Origin: Planctomycetota bacterium
GTDB taxonomy: Bacteria; Planctomycetota; UBA1135; GCA-002686595
Length of the DNA stretch: 64,000 nt
Direction of reading: 5' to 3'
Assembly (NCBI GenBank): GCA_016872715.1
Contig: VGZD01000005.1
Location: 1 to 64,000, forward strand
Of the stretch, positions 36,041-43,581 are shown in pieces (positions within the stretch are counted from its first letter, which is position 1; every line of letters starts with the position of its first letter). The position numbers and the translations under genes were made by a program. The notes below the pieces were generated by a model. It saw only the letters and a list, made by a program, of their open reading frames with translations. It did not search any database and was not told the DNA's origin.

Positions 36041-36574
36041 ATGCAGCCGCGAGTGCAGTCCTCGGCCGTGCTAGTCGCCGGTCGCATCTTCGAGGTGGTG
36101 CGCGAGGTGGTCGAGCTGCCCTCGGGGCTGCGGCAGGACCTCACCATCGTCCGCCATCCCGGCGCCGTGGGCGTGGTCGCGCTGCAAGCCGACGCGCGCG
36201 TGACGCTGGTGCGGCAGTACCGCCACGCCGTCGGACGCGAGTTGCTCGAGATTCCCGCCGGAAGGCTGGAGGCGGGCGAAGACCCGCGCCGAGCGGCCCT
36301 GCGCGAGCTCGAAGAGGAAACCGGCTATCGGGCTCGGTGTTTGGAGTCGCTCGGGAGCTTCTTCCCGGCGCCCGGGTTCTGCTCCGAGGAGCTGCACCTG
36401 TTCTTGGCACGCGACCTCGCTTGGGCTGGGCCCGAGCGGGCCGCCCACGACGCCGACGAGGAGCTCGCGACGGAGTTCCTCCCGCTCCCCGAGGCGCTCG
36501 AGCGCTGCTCCATGGACGCCAAGTCTTGGATCGGCATCTCGCGCGCCATCGCACGACTCTCCGCTCGGTCGTGA
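36041..36574 (+). CDS. ADP-ribose pyrophosphatase-type Nudix hydrolase
   Basis: 177 aa. It contains a textbook Nudix box, GRLEAGEDPRRAALRELEEE followed by TGY, satisfying G-x5-E-x7-REUxEExGU. VRQYRHAVGRELLEIPAGR before it is typical of the NudF/ADP-ribose pyrophosphatase group, which hydrolyses ADP-ribose and similar nucleotide sugars. PGFCSEELHLFLA after the box also fits. ATG at 36041, since upstream residues look non-coding. 117 nt before the response-regulator gene. Confidence 0.9.
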   Translation: MQPRVQSSAVLVAGRIFEVVREVVELPSGLRQDLTIVRHPGAVGVVALQADARVTLVRQYRHAVGRELLEIPAGRLEAGEDPRRAALRELEEETGYRARCLESLGSFFPAPGFCSEELHLFLARDLAWAGPERAAHDADEELATEFLPLPEALERCSMDAKSWIGISRAIARLSARS

Positions 36575-36691
36575 GGGCCTCGCACGGCCGATGCCGTGCG
36601 CCGATCGGGTGTACGGCGCTTGAGCACGCTCGGGTCGAGGAGTACAAACGCGGGTGCATCCGACGCCCGAGCCCACCGCGCCACGTTCCCC

Positions 36692-38029
36692 ATGCTTGAC
36701 CGAATCCTGATCGTCGATGACGAGCCCCTCGTGCTCGAGACCCTCTCCGAGGTGCTCAGCTCCGAAGGCTATCCGGTCTCGCAAGCTCCCGACGCGCGCC
36801 AAGGCCTCGAAGTGCTCGCGCGCGAGCCCCACGCGCTGGTGCTGTCCGACATCCGCATACCGGGCATGGACGGCGTGGAATTTCTGCGCGAGGTCCGCCG
36901 CCTGCATCCGGGCACGGACGTGGTGCTGATGACCGGCTACGGCAGCCTCGACGGCGCGATCGACGCCATGGCGCTCGGCGCCGCCGATTACCTGATCAAG
37001 CCGCTCAAGCCCAAGGAGATCCTCGCGCGCGTGCGCTCGATCCTGACGCGCCGACGGCTGGAGAGCGAAGTCCACTCGCTGCACTCCGCATTGCGCTCGC
37101 GCTACGACATGCACAACTTGGTCGCCGAGAGCCCGAGCATGAGCGCGCTCGTGGCGGCGGTGCGGCGCATCAAGGACGGCCAAGAGCCCTTGCTCGTGTA
37201 CGGGGAGTCCGGCAGCGGCCGCCACTTCCTCGCGCGCACGATCCACTACGCCAGCGAGCGCCGCAGCCACGAGTTCGCGCTCGTCGACGCACACGTGACC
37301 ACTCCGCTGGAGCTCGCTTCGACGTTGTTCGGCGAGCGCACTCCCGCCGGCCGCCGCCGCCGCGGCCTGCTCGAGAGGGTCGAGCAAGGCACGGTGCACC
37401 TCGCCTCGCTCGAGGCTCTCCCGACCGACCTCCAGCAGCGCCTCGGCGCCGCACTCTCGACGCGCAAGCTCGATGTGGGCGAGAAGGTCGTCGACCTCGA
37501 ATGCCGCGTGATCCTCTCCAGCGACGAGCCGCCGATCGAGCTCTTCAAGTCCGGCCGCCTCGCGAGCGAGCTCGCGCTGCTGCGGGAGTGCCCGGCGCTG
37601 CACGTGCCGCCGCTGCATCTGCGCAAGCAGGATCTCGCCGGCCTCGTGGCGGTGTTCGTCGAAACCTACTCCAGCGAGCACGGTCGCTCGATCCGCGTGG
37701 GCCCGGGGGTGATCGAGCTGCTCGCCTCGCACCAGTTCCCGGGCAACGTCACGCAGCTGTTCGCGGTGCTCTCCAACGCCGCCAAGTACTCCGTCGACGG
37801 TGAGTTTTCGGTCGAGTCCATCGAGCGCGCCCTGCGCCAGTCGAGCCTCGCCGAAGACCGCGGCATCGCCGATCACCTCGGGGACCGCGAGTACCAAGTC
37901 ATCCTGCGCGCCGTGCAGCGCAACCCCGGCCGACTCGATCAAGCCGCCAAGGAGCTCGGCATCAGCCGCACGACCCTGTGGCGCCGCATGCGCAAGCACG
38001 AGATCAAGCTCGAAGGCGAGGACGCGTGA
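36692..38029 (+). CDS. NtrC-like response regulator with degenerate AAA+ domain
   Basis: 445 aa. The receiver domain is intact: acidic pair near D9-D10, phosphoacceptor Asp53 in VLSDIRIPGMDG and conserved Lys103 in LIKPLKP. The central domain aligns with sigma-54 activators but is broken at every functional site. Walker A is GESGSGRHF (Arg177 for Lys). The GAFTGA loop that contacts sigma-54 is absent (TLFGERTPAGRRRRGL). Walker B is GTVHLASL instead of GTLFLDEI. A Fis-type helix-turn-helix ends the protein (AAKELGISRTTLWRRMRKHE). It should therefore bind DNA and respond to phosphorylation without ATP-driven sigma-54 activation. No histidine kinase is adjacent. Converges with the 38054 gene across 24 nt. 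Confidence 0.88.
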   Translation: MLDRILIVDDEPLVLETLSEVLSSEGYPVSQAPDARQGLEVLAREPHALVLSDIRIPGMDGVEFLREVRRLHPGTDVVLMTGYGSLDGAIDAMALGAADYLIKPLKPKEILARVRSILTRRRLESEVHSLHSALRSRYDMHNLVAESPSMSALVAAVRRIKDGQEPLLVYGESGSGRHFLARTIHYASERRSHEFALVDAHVTTPLELASTLFGERTPAGRRRRGLLERVEQGTVHLASLEALPTDLQQRLGAALSTRKLDVGEKVVDLECRVILSSDEPPIELFKSGRLASELALLRECPALHVPPLHLRKQDLAGLVAVFVETYSSEHGRSIRVGPGVIELLASHQFPGNVTQLFAVLSNAAKYSVDGEFSVESIERALRQSSLAEDRGIADHLGDREYQVILRAVQRNPGRLDQAAKELGISRTTLWRRMRKHEIKLEGEDA

Positions 38030-38053
38030 GTCGCGCTCGTCGCGGGCCCTAGC

Positions 38054-39094
38054 TCAGCGAGCCCGCTCCACGTCCACCAAGAACTCCCAGCCGCCCTGCC
38101 CGGGGATCGCGGCCCCGCTTCCATCGAGACACAGGAGCGCGCCGGGCGCTGCGAGCCACAGCGAGCCATCGTCCCCGGCGCTCGCTCGGCTCGCTCCGCC
38201 GTGGGCGAGGTCGACGTGGGCGAGCTCGAGCACTCCGCCCGGACCGAAGCGCCGCGCGAACGCCCCGGCTTCATCGCACAGCCACACACGCTCCGCTCCC
38301 TCGACCGGTGCGAGCGTGAGCGCCGCCACTCCGGCGGGCACCTGCCAGCGCGAGGCGAGGTCGCGTCCGAGCAGCGCCAGCCGCGCTCCCCCCGCGCCCG
38401 AAGCCACGTCGAGCACCCACCACTGCCCCTGCTGCGGTCCCGGCGCCACGTCGCTGATCACACCCCCGAACGCGCGCCGCGCGAGGCGCTGACCGTCGGG
38501 CCCAAAGAGCCTCAGCTCGCCGCGCTCGGACCCGACCAGCGTGCACCCCCACGCCGCCGCCGCGCAGAAGGCATCGGAGCTGCGCTCGACGGTCACGCAA
38601 CCGCCGCTCCTCGCAACCCGGGATACGCGTCGCTCGCCGCCGCTGTCCAACTCGACCACCAGCGCCTCGTCGCCGACCGGCCCCGAGAGCTCCACGCCGT
38701 GCACCGTCTCCAGATCGAGCACCGTCGAGAGCGCCCACTCGCGCGTGACGCCGCCGCTCTCGTCATCCACCAGCAGCAGCCGAGTCGGCCCGAGCGGCGA
38801 GGCGGGGTTCGCGCTCACCACCCAGAGGTCCCCATCGCTCGCCGCGGCGAGTTCCACCGGCGCGGGCACGACGAACCGGCGCACGAGCAGCCGATCCGCG
38901 TCGAGCCCCGCGAGCGCGTTGCCGTCGCGATCGAGCACCCAGCCCGCGATCGCGCCGCGCTCCGCCGCGCTCGAGCCCTTGGACGTGAGCCCCAAGAAGC
39001 CCAGACACGCCGCCGCGCCCGCGACCATGCACGCCGCGCCGCGCATCGCCGTGGAGATCCCCCACCAGTTCCAACGTTCGCTCCAGCCCCCCAT
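38054..39094 (-). CDS. membrane-anchored or exported beta-propeller-like protein of unknown function
   Basis: 346 aa. The N-terminus has a hydrophobic helix (MVAGAAACLGFLGLTS), probably an uncleaved anchor. The rest is a series of short strands ending in Trp/Asp-Gly patterns (DGDLWVVSANP, GQWWVLDVASG, DDGSLWLAAPGALLCLDGSG) typical of NHL/WD-like propellers. No catalytic motif seen. It is the last gene after the cytochrome oxidase operon, 90 nt behind the small selenoprotein candidate, so it may be read through from that operon. Confidence 0.65.
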   Translation of the reverse strand: MGGWSERWNWWGISTAMRGAACMVAGAAACLGFLGLTSKGSSAAERGAIAGWVLDRDGNALAGLDADRLLVRRFVVPAPVELAAASDGDLWVVSANPASPLGPTRLLLVDDESGGVTREWALSTVLDLETVHGVELSGPVGDEALVVELDSGGERRVSRVARSGGCVTVERSSDAFCAAAAWGCTLVGSERGELRLFGPDGQRLARRAFGGVISDVAPGPQQGQWWVLDVASGAGGARLALLGRDLASRWQVPAGVAALTLAPVEGAERVWLCDEAGAFARRFGPGGVLELAHVDLAHGGASRASAGDDGSLWLAAPGALLCLDGSGAAIPGQGGWEFLVDVERAR

Positions 39095-39184
39095 GACTCA
39101 CCTCCGCATCCCCGTCGCTACGGGAGCGCGCTGGTCGCTGGGAAAAAGGCGAAATCCACCGCGCGCCGCCGCGCGCGGCAGCGC

Positions 39185-39487
39185 TCAGCTCGCCCGCCGC
39201 TCGTCCGCTTCCCAGCGGATCGCACCGGGAGTCGAGAGCTGCTCGCCGCGCGCACGCCGCGCATCCGCGCTGCGGAAGGAGCGCCAGACCACGAACCCGA
39301 AACCGACCGGGATCAGGAACACCATCGAGATCATGAACAGCACGCTCGAGTTGATGCCCGCGGCGAGGTTGCCACCGTCGGAGGCGACCGCCTCCTTGCA
39401 GCTCTCTCAGGCGTAGCCGGTCGCGCGCAGCACGATCAACGCGCAGAGCGGTGCGGCGAGGCGCGCGGTGCGGGCGAGGGCGTTCAT
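39185..39487 (-). CDS. candidate selenoprotein: small membrane protein of the cytochrome oxidase operon (Sec27-E-S-C)
   Basis: 100 aa if the single in-frame TGA at 39409-39407 is decoded. Residues 1-26 form a signal peptide ending TGYA. Sec27 follows directly in Sec-E-S-C-K-E-A, a CxxC-type redox motif with Sec in the first position; if signal peptidase cuts after Ala26, Sec would be the mature N-terminus. One transmembrane helix follows (SVLFMISMVFLIPVGFGFVV) with a basic cytoplasmic tail. A perfect 6-bp hairpin with a GGUC loop starts 11 nt after the TGA. It is 11 nt downstream of the DUF420 gene in the oxidase operon. I infer a thiol or copper-handling role in oxidase assembly. Without decoding, the product would be a useless 26-residue leader. 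Confidence 0.83.
39380..39395 (-). promoter_or_regulatory. predicted bacterial SECIS hairpin of the oxidase-operon selenoprotein
   Basis: Minus strand: ggaggc (39395-39390) pairs perfectly with gcctcc (39385-39380) around the 4-nt loop ggtc (39389-39386). The loop begins 18 nt after the TGA, almost the same as in E. coli fdhF, whose SECIS loop is GGUCU. This is the most fdhF-like of the three hairpins in the window. Confidence 0.82.
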
Positions 39488-39498
39488 CGGCGTGACTC

Positions 39499-39939
39499 CT
39501 AGGATAGCGCAGGCGCTGGATTGAGGTGGTAGAGCACCACGTACACCGCCACGCCCGTCACCGACACGTACAGCCAGATCGGGAAGGTCCACCGCGCCAG
39601 CCTGCGATGTGCTTCCCAGCGCTCCTTGCGCGCGAGCCAGAAGGTGCGCAGCACCATCGGCAGGTTGACGACCGCGAGCACGGTGTGGCTCGCGAGCAGC
39701 GCGAGGTACGCCGTGCGCGCGTGCCCTGCGCCGTGGTAGCGCGTGGGCTGCCCCGCGGCGACCGCGACGTGGTAGTAGAGGTAGCAGGCGAGGAACGCAG
39801 CGCTCGCGACGAAGGCGAGCTTCATGCAGCGCTCGTGCAGCTCTCGACGCCCACCCTTGATCGCGACCAGCCCTGCCACGAGGAACGCGGCGGCCACGCC
39901 GTTGAGCGTCGCGTTGACGGCCGGAAGGTGCACGCTCAT
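39499..39939 (-). CDS. DUF420 membrane protein of the oxidase cluster
   Basis: 146 aa with four hydrophobic helices (for example VAAAFLVAGLVAIKGG, LAFVASAAFLACYLYYHVAV, LALLASHTVLAVVNLPMVL, YVSVTGVAVYVVLYHL). The pattern with H-x-x-x-M/L residues and WTFPIWLYVSVTGV is that of DUF420 (YozB/CtaM-like) proteins found with cytochrome oxidase genes, thought to help assembly. ATG overlaps the sco stop by 4 nt. Confidence 0.88.
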   Translation of the reverse strand: MSVHLPAVNATLNGVAAAFLVAGLVAIKGGRRELHERCMKLAFVASAAFLACYLYYHVAVAAGQPTRYHGAGHARTAYLALLASHTVLAVVNLPMVLRTFWLARKERWEAHRRLARWTFPIWLYVSVTGVAVYVVLYHLNPAPALS

Positions 39940-40574
39940 GCGTCGGGGTGCTCCGCGAGCCAGCGCGCGCGAGCGAGCGCACCCTCGACGCCCGCCTCGC
40001 TCTCGCCGTCGTACATGCCGCGCAGCACGCCCCGCCCGTCGAGCACGACCAGACGCGTCGAGTGCGTCACGCGCATGCCGAGCGCCACCTCGTCGTTCTT
40101 GCTGCGCGCCAGCCACAGCGAGCGCAGCACGCCGTCGATCTGCTCCTCCGCGCCGGTCAGAAACCGCCAGCGTGTCGCATCGGCCCCATACCCCTGTGCG
40201 TAGGCCGCGAGCACCTCGGGCGTGTCCGTCTCGGGATCGACGGAGAAGCTCGCGAGCCGCACGCTCGTGCCCGCGGTCCGCTGCTGGACCCGCGCCATGT
40301 TGGCGGACACGCGCGGGCAGGGGCCCGTGCAGGTCGTGAAGATGAAGTCGAGCACCGTCGGCGCACCCGCGAAGTCCGCGCGCCTCGCCGCCGCTCCGAG
40401 CTGGTCGACGAGCTCGAAGTCCGCCAGCAACGCGCCCTTGAACGCGGAACTCGCCTCCACGTCCAGTCGCGTGAGCGAGGACTGCTCGCGCGCGTCGCTC
40501 TCCTGCGAACAACCGCCACAGACGAGCACGGCGACCGCGAGGGCCGCCGCGCCGATCCTTCGCATCGCTGCCAT
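39936..40574 (-). CDS. SCO1/SenC-type copper chaperone lipoprotein
   Basis: 212 aa. The lipobox VCGGC anchors it to the outer face of the membrane. A thioredoxin-like fold carries the copper site: TCTGPCPR (C-x3-C) and a later His in VTHSTRLVVLDG. Proteins of this type deliver copper to the CuA site of subunit II or keep its cysteines reduced. It is co-transcribed with ctaF upstream and overlaps the DUF420 gene. The neighbouring Sec-x-x-C protein may be its redox partner (inference). Confidence 0.93.
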   Translation of the reverse strand: MAAMRRIGAAALAVAVLVCGGCSQESDAREQSSLTRLDVEASSAFKGALLADFELVDQLGAAARRADFAGAPTVLDFIFTTCTGPCPRVSANMARVQQRTAGTSVRLASFSVDPETDTPEVLAAYAQGYGADATRWRFLTGAEEQIDGVLRSLWLARSKNDEVALGMRVTHSTRLVVLDGRGVLRGMYDGESEAGVEGALARARWLAEHPDA

Positions 40575-40583
40575 CGCGGAGTC

Positions 40584-41006
40584 CTAGTGCCCCGCGGCCG
40601 GCGCCTCGAGCTCGCTCGCGTGCCCGTGCGGCTTGCCGCGGCCCTTGGCCGGGTGGTCGGGGTCGAGGCCGTTCACGACCTCGCCCGTCTGATCGATCAA
40701 GTAGCCGACCTGATGGTCGCGCTGGTCGTTGAACGCGGTGTCCGGCATGTTCGCGCAGAGCACGATCGCCACGAGCAGCGGCGTCGGCAGGATCAGCGAC
40801 CACACGATCATCTTCTCGAACCGCATGTGCATGAAGTACAGGAGGATCAACAGGCCCTTCCACAGGGCGCAGATGATCAGTCCCGACCACAAGAGCCAGC
40901 GCGGCTCGCGCAGGAACATGCCCCACGCCACCTCCACCGACGTGAGGACGAAGAGGGTGATGAAGATCCTACCGATGCTGTAACCCATGTCCTTGCCGTG
41001 CGCCAT
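40584..41006 (-). CDS. cytochrome c oxidase subunit IV
   Basis: 140 aa with three predicted membrane helices (IFITLFVLTSVEVAWGMFL, LLWSGLIICALWKGLLILLY, VWSLILPTPLLVAIVLCA) matching prokaryotic subunit IV (CtaF/CoxD type). A His/Gly-rich hydrophilic tail follows the last helix. Strong ribosome binding site (ggagga) before the ATG. 14 nt after ctaE. Confidence 0.88.
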   Translation of the reverse strand: MAHGKDMGYSIGRIFITLFVLTSVEVAWGMFLREPRWLLWSGLIICALWKGLLILLYFMHMRFEKMIVWSLILPTPLLVAIVLCANMPDTAFNDQRDHQVGYLIDQTGEVVNGLDPDHPAKGRGKPHGHASELEAPAAGH

Positions 41007-41020
41007 GTTCGTTCCTCCGC

Positions 41021-41659
41021 TCACATCAGGTAGACGATCGTGAAGAGCAGCACCCACACGAGGTCGACGAAGTGCCAGTACAGACCGGCGAGCTCGACCT
41101 TCATGTACTTCTCCTGCGGGATCTTGCGGAAGATCGCCGCGATCAGGATGCACAAGTTCCAGATCACGCCCACGGCCACGTGGATGCCGTGGAAGCCGGT
41201 CATGGCGTAGAAGGTCGACCAGAAAATGTCGACGTCGGGCAGGTTCCCGTCCTTGATCAGGACCGCGTACTCGTAGGCCTGAATGCCGACGAAGGTCGCG
41301 CCGATCAGCACGGTCAGCGCCAGCCACTTGATGAGGCCCGGGTTGTCGCCGAGCATCGCGCGTTCCACGGCCTTCACCATCGTCGCCGAGCTGACGATCA
41401 GGAAGAACGTGTTGAGCGCCGTGATGTCGACCGCCAGCCGGTCCGCCGGGTCCGGCCACGTCGCGGCGCCCATGCGCAGCACGATGTAGGTGCCGATCAG
41501 TCCCGTGAAGAACATGACCTCCGTCGCGAGGAACAGCCAGATGGCGAACTTGCCGCGGTTGACCGGCGGGCCGCTGTCGTAGTCGTAGATCGCGTGATGC
41601 GGCTTGGGCGCATCGACGGCCGGGTCATGGGCCGGGAGGGCTGCGGAGGAGATGTTCAT
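41021..41659 (-). CDS. ctaE: cytochrome c oxidase subunit III
   Basis: 212 aa membrane protein with five hydrophobic segments: WLFLATEVMFFTGLIGTYIV, ITALNTFFLIVSSATMVKAV, WLALTVLIGATFVGIQAYEY, YAMTGFHGIHVAVGVIWNL and YWHFVDLVWVLLFTIVYL. GFHGIHV and WHFVDLVW are hallmark subunit III motifs. The N-terminal His-rich stretch (DAPKPHHAIYDYD) is cytoplasmic. Between ctaB and subunit IV. Confidence 0.95.
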   Translation of the reverse strand: MNISSAALPAHDPAVDAPKPHHAIYDYDSGPPVNRGKFAIWLFLATEVMFFTGLIGTYIVLRMGAATWPDPADRLAVDITALNTFFLIVSSATMVKAVERAMLGDNPGLIKWLALTVLIGATFVGIQAYEYAVLIKDGNLPDVDIFWSTFYAMTGFHGIHVAVGVIWNLCILIAAIFRKIPQEKYMKVELAGLYWHFVDLVWVLLFTIVYLM

Positions 41660-41676
41660 GGGACGATTCCGAGTTC

Positions 41677-42603
41677 CTAGAGAGTGCCTCGCGCACCGAC
41701 GGCGCGCACGAGGGGATCCATGAGGGTGAGCGAGTAGAGCGAGGGCAAGTACACCAGCGAGATGAGCACCACCGCCCGCGCGCGAGCGTGCGTCTCGCGC
41801 AGGGCGAACAGCGCCGCAGCGACCGTGTAGGCGAGGCCGAGCACGAGCGCGGAGGCGACGTACAGCCAGCCCGCATCACCGCGCAGGGCCGGGAGCAGCG
41901 AAACGGGCAGCAGCGCGAGGCTGTAGAGCAGCGATTGACGACCGGCCACCCCTTCGGTGCGCGGCAGCGCCGGCAGCATCTTGAGTCCGGCGCGCGCGTA
42001 GTCCTCGCGGTAGAGCCACGCGATGGCGAGGAAGTGCGGGAACTGCCACGCGAACAGGATCGCGAACAGGTACCAAGCCCAGCCCGCGGCCTCGCCTGCG
42101 ACGGCGACGTAGCCCAGCAGCGGCGGCATCGCGCCGGGGATCGCCCCCACCGCGGTGTTGAGCGAGCTCAAGCGCTTGAGCGGCGTGTAGACGAGCACGT
42201 AGGCCATCATCGTCGCGAGCGTGAGCAGCGCCGCGAGCGCGTTGAAGCGCAGCGCGAGTCCGAGCACGCCCGCGGCCGTCAGCAGCGCTCCGGCCCACAC
42301 CGCATCGCGGGCACGCAAGCGCCCGGTGACAAGCGGCCGTTGCGCGGTCCGCAGCATGCGCGCATCCGTGTCGCGCTCGAGCAACTGGTTGAACACGCTG
42401 GAGGCCATGCCGACGAGGCCGATGTAGCCGCAGGCCTCCGCGAGCGAAACGAGATCCGCGCTCGAGCCCGCGGCGAGCAATCCGCCGACGAAGGCCGCGA
42501 AGCCGACCATGGCGGTGATGCGCGGCTTGCAGAGCGTGCTCCACGCCTGCGCGGACGTCTGCAGCGCGACCGGGGCCGCCGCGAGCGCGTGACTCTGGCT
42601 CAC
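41677..42603 (-). CDS. ctaB: protohaem IX farnesyltransferase (haem O synthase)
   Basis: 308-aa polytopic prenyltransferase making haem O from haem B for the oxidase. Motifs: NQLLERDTDARMLRTAQRPL (N-x3-E-x2-D-x2-M-x-RT-x2-RP, substrate and Mg binding), YTPLKRLSSLNTAVGAIPGA and PHFLAIAWLYREDYARAGLK. Starts with GTG overlapping the ctaA stop by 4 nt, which couples haem O and haem A synthesis. Confidence 0.96.
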   Translation of the reverse strand: MSQSHALAAAPVALQTSAQAWSTLCKPRITAMVGFAAFVGGLLAAGSSADLVSLAEACGYIGLVGMASSVFNQLLERDTDARMLRTAQRPLVTGRLRARDAVWAGALLTAAGVLGLALRFNALAALLTLATMMAYVLVYTPLKRLSSLNTAVGAIPGAMPPLLGYVAVAGEAAGWAWYLFAILFAWQFPHFLAIAWLYREDYARAGLKMLPALPRTEGVAGRQSLLYSLALLPVSLLPALRGDAGWLYVASALVLGLAYTVAAALFALRETHARARAVVLISLVYLPSLYSLTLMDPLVRAVGARGTL

Positions 42604-43544
42604 CGCGCCACCTCCGCGCCCGCGGGGCTCGCCACCGACTCTCTCAGCGTGAGCCTGCGCGCGATCCACAGGGCCGCGCCGACGCAGGCCTGCAGCGTGA
42701 ACGCGCCGAACAGCACGTGCGCGCTCGCCGTGATCGTCTCCGCGGCCGAGACCTCGGCCGTGAACCCGCCGCTGACGAGCACGATCGCCACCAGCGTGAG
42801 CACGCCGATCGCCACCTGCGCCAGAATGAGCCACAGCAGTTGCCGCGCCGCGCGCGCGAGCTCGGGGACGCGCGTCTCGCGCAAGCCGCGCGCGAGAGCG
42901 ATCACCGCGCCGGTCGCGAGCGCAGCGAACGCGATGTGGGCCACGAGCGCGAGGTCGTTGCCGCTGTGTCGCAGCCACGCTCCGAGGAAGATCTGACCGA
43001 AGACCGCGACGATGGCGAGCTTCGCCATGCGCCACAGCGACGCGGCCTGCGCGTGCTCGCGAGCGCGCGCGGCGAGGAAGCCCGCGTCGTTCAAAACCAC
43101 GTTCCCCGCCAGAATCGCGAGCACCGCCTGCGCGAACACCCCGTGGAGGAACGCCAGATTGGGGCTGTTCTCCAACACGCGCAGCCCGCCGATCGTGCCC
43201 TGCGCGCAGACCCCCAACAGCCCCGCCCAAGCGACGCGCACGCGTTGCGCACCGGCCTGCGCGCGCTGCACCGCGATCACCAGCGCGATCGAGAGCAGCC
43301 CGACCAAGGCCCCGAACAGTCGATGGGTGTGCTCGGTGAACGTGCCGACGTTCGCGAACCACTTCTCGATCGGGTAGGCGAACAGGAAGTGGTCTCCCTC
43401 GCCCCGGTCGAGGACCCACCAACCATCGATGGCCATGCCGGCGCGCAGCGTGGTGACGCTGGAGCCGAGCACGACGAGCGGCAGGGCGCTGAGCCAAGTG
43501 GCCAGCGCCAGCCGTCGGGGCCAAGGGTGCTTGAGGGAGTCCAT
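42600..43544 (-). CDS. ctaA: haem A synthase
   Basis: 314-aa, eight-helix CtaA/COX15 protein oxidising haem O to haem A. Pseudo-twofold haem-ligand histidines can be seen in TFTEHTHRLFGALVG and LAFLHGVFAQAV in the first half, and in LVAHIAFAALA and ASAHVLFGAFTL in the second. ATG at 43544 starts before the first helix; an upstream in-frame extension overlaps nothing useful and was rejected. 37 nt after ctaD. Confidence 0.92.
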   Translation of the reverse strand: MDSLKHPWPRRLALATWLSALPLVVLGSSVTTLRAGMAIDGWWVLDRGEGDHFLFAYPIEKWFANVGTFTEHTHRLFGALVGLLSIALVIAVQRAQAGAQRVRVAWAGLLGVCAQGTIGGLRVLENSPNLAFLHGVFAQAVLAILAGNVVLNDAGFLAARAREHAQAASLWRMAKLAIVAVFGQIFLGAWLRHSGNDLALVAHIAFAALATGAVIALARGLRETRVPELARAARQLLWLILAQVAIGVLTLVAIVLVSGGFTAEVSAAETITASAHVLFGAFTLQACVGAALWIARRLTLRESVASPAGAEVAR

Positions 43545-43581
43545 CCGTCGCGGATCGAAAAGGAATCGGCCGAGCGCGCTC

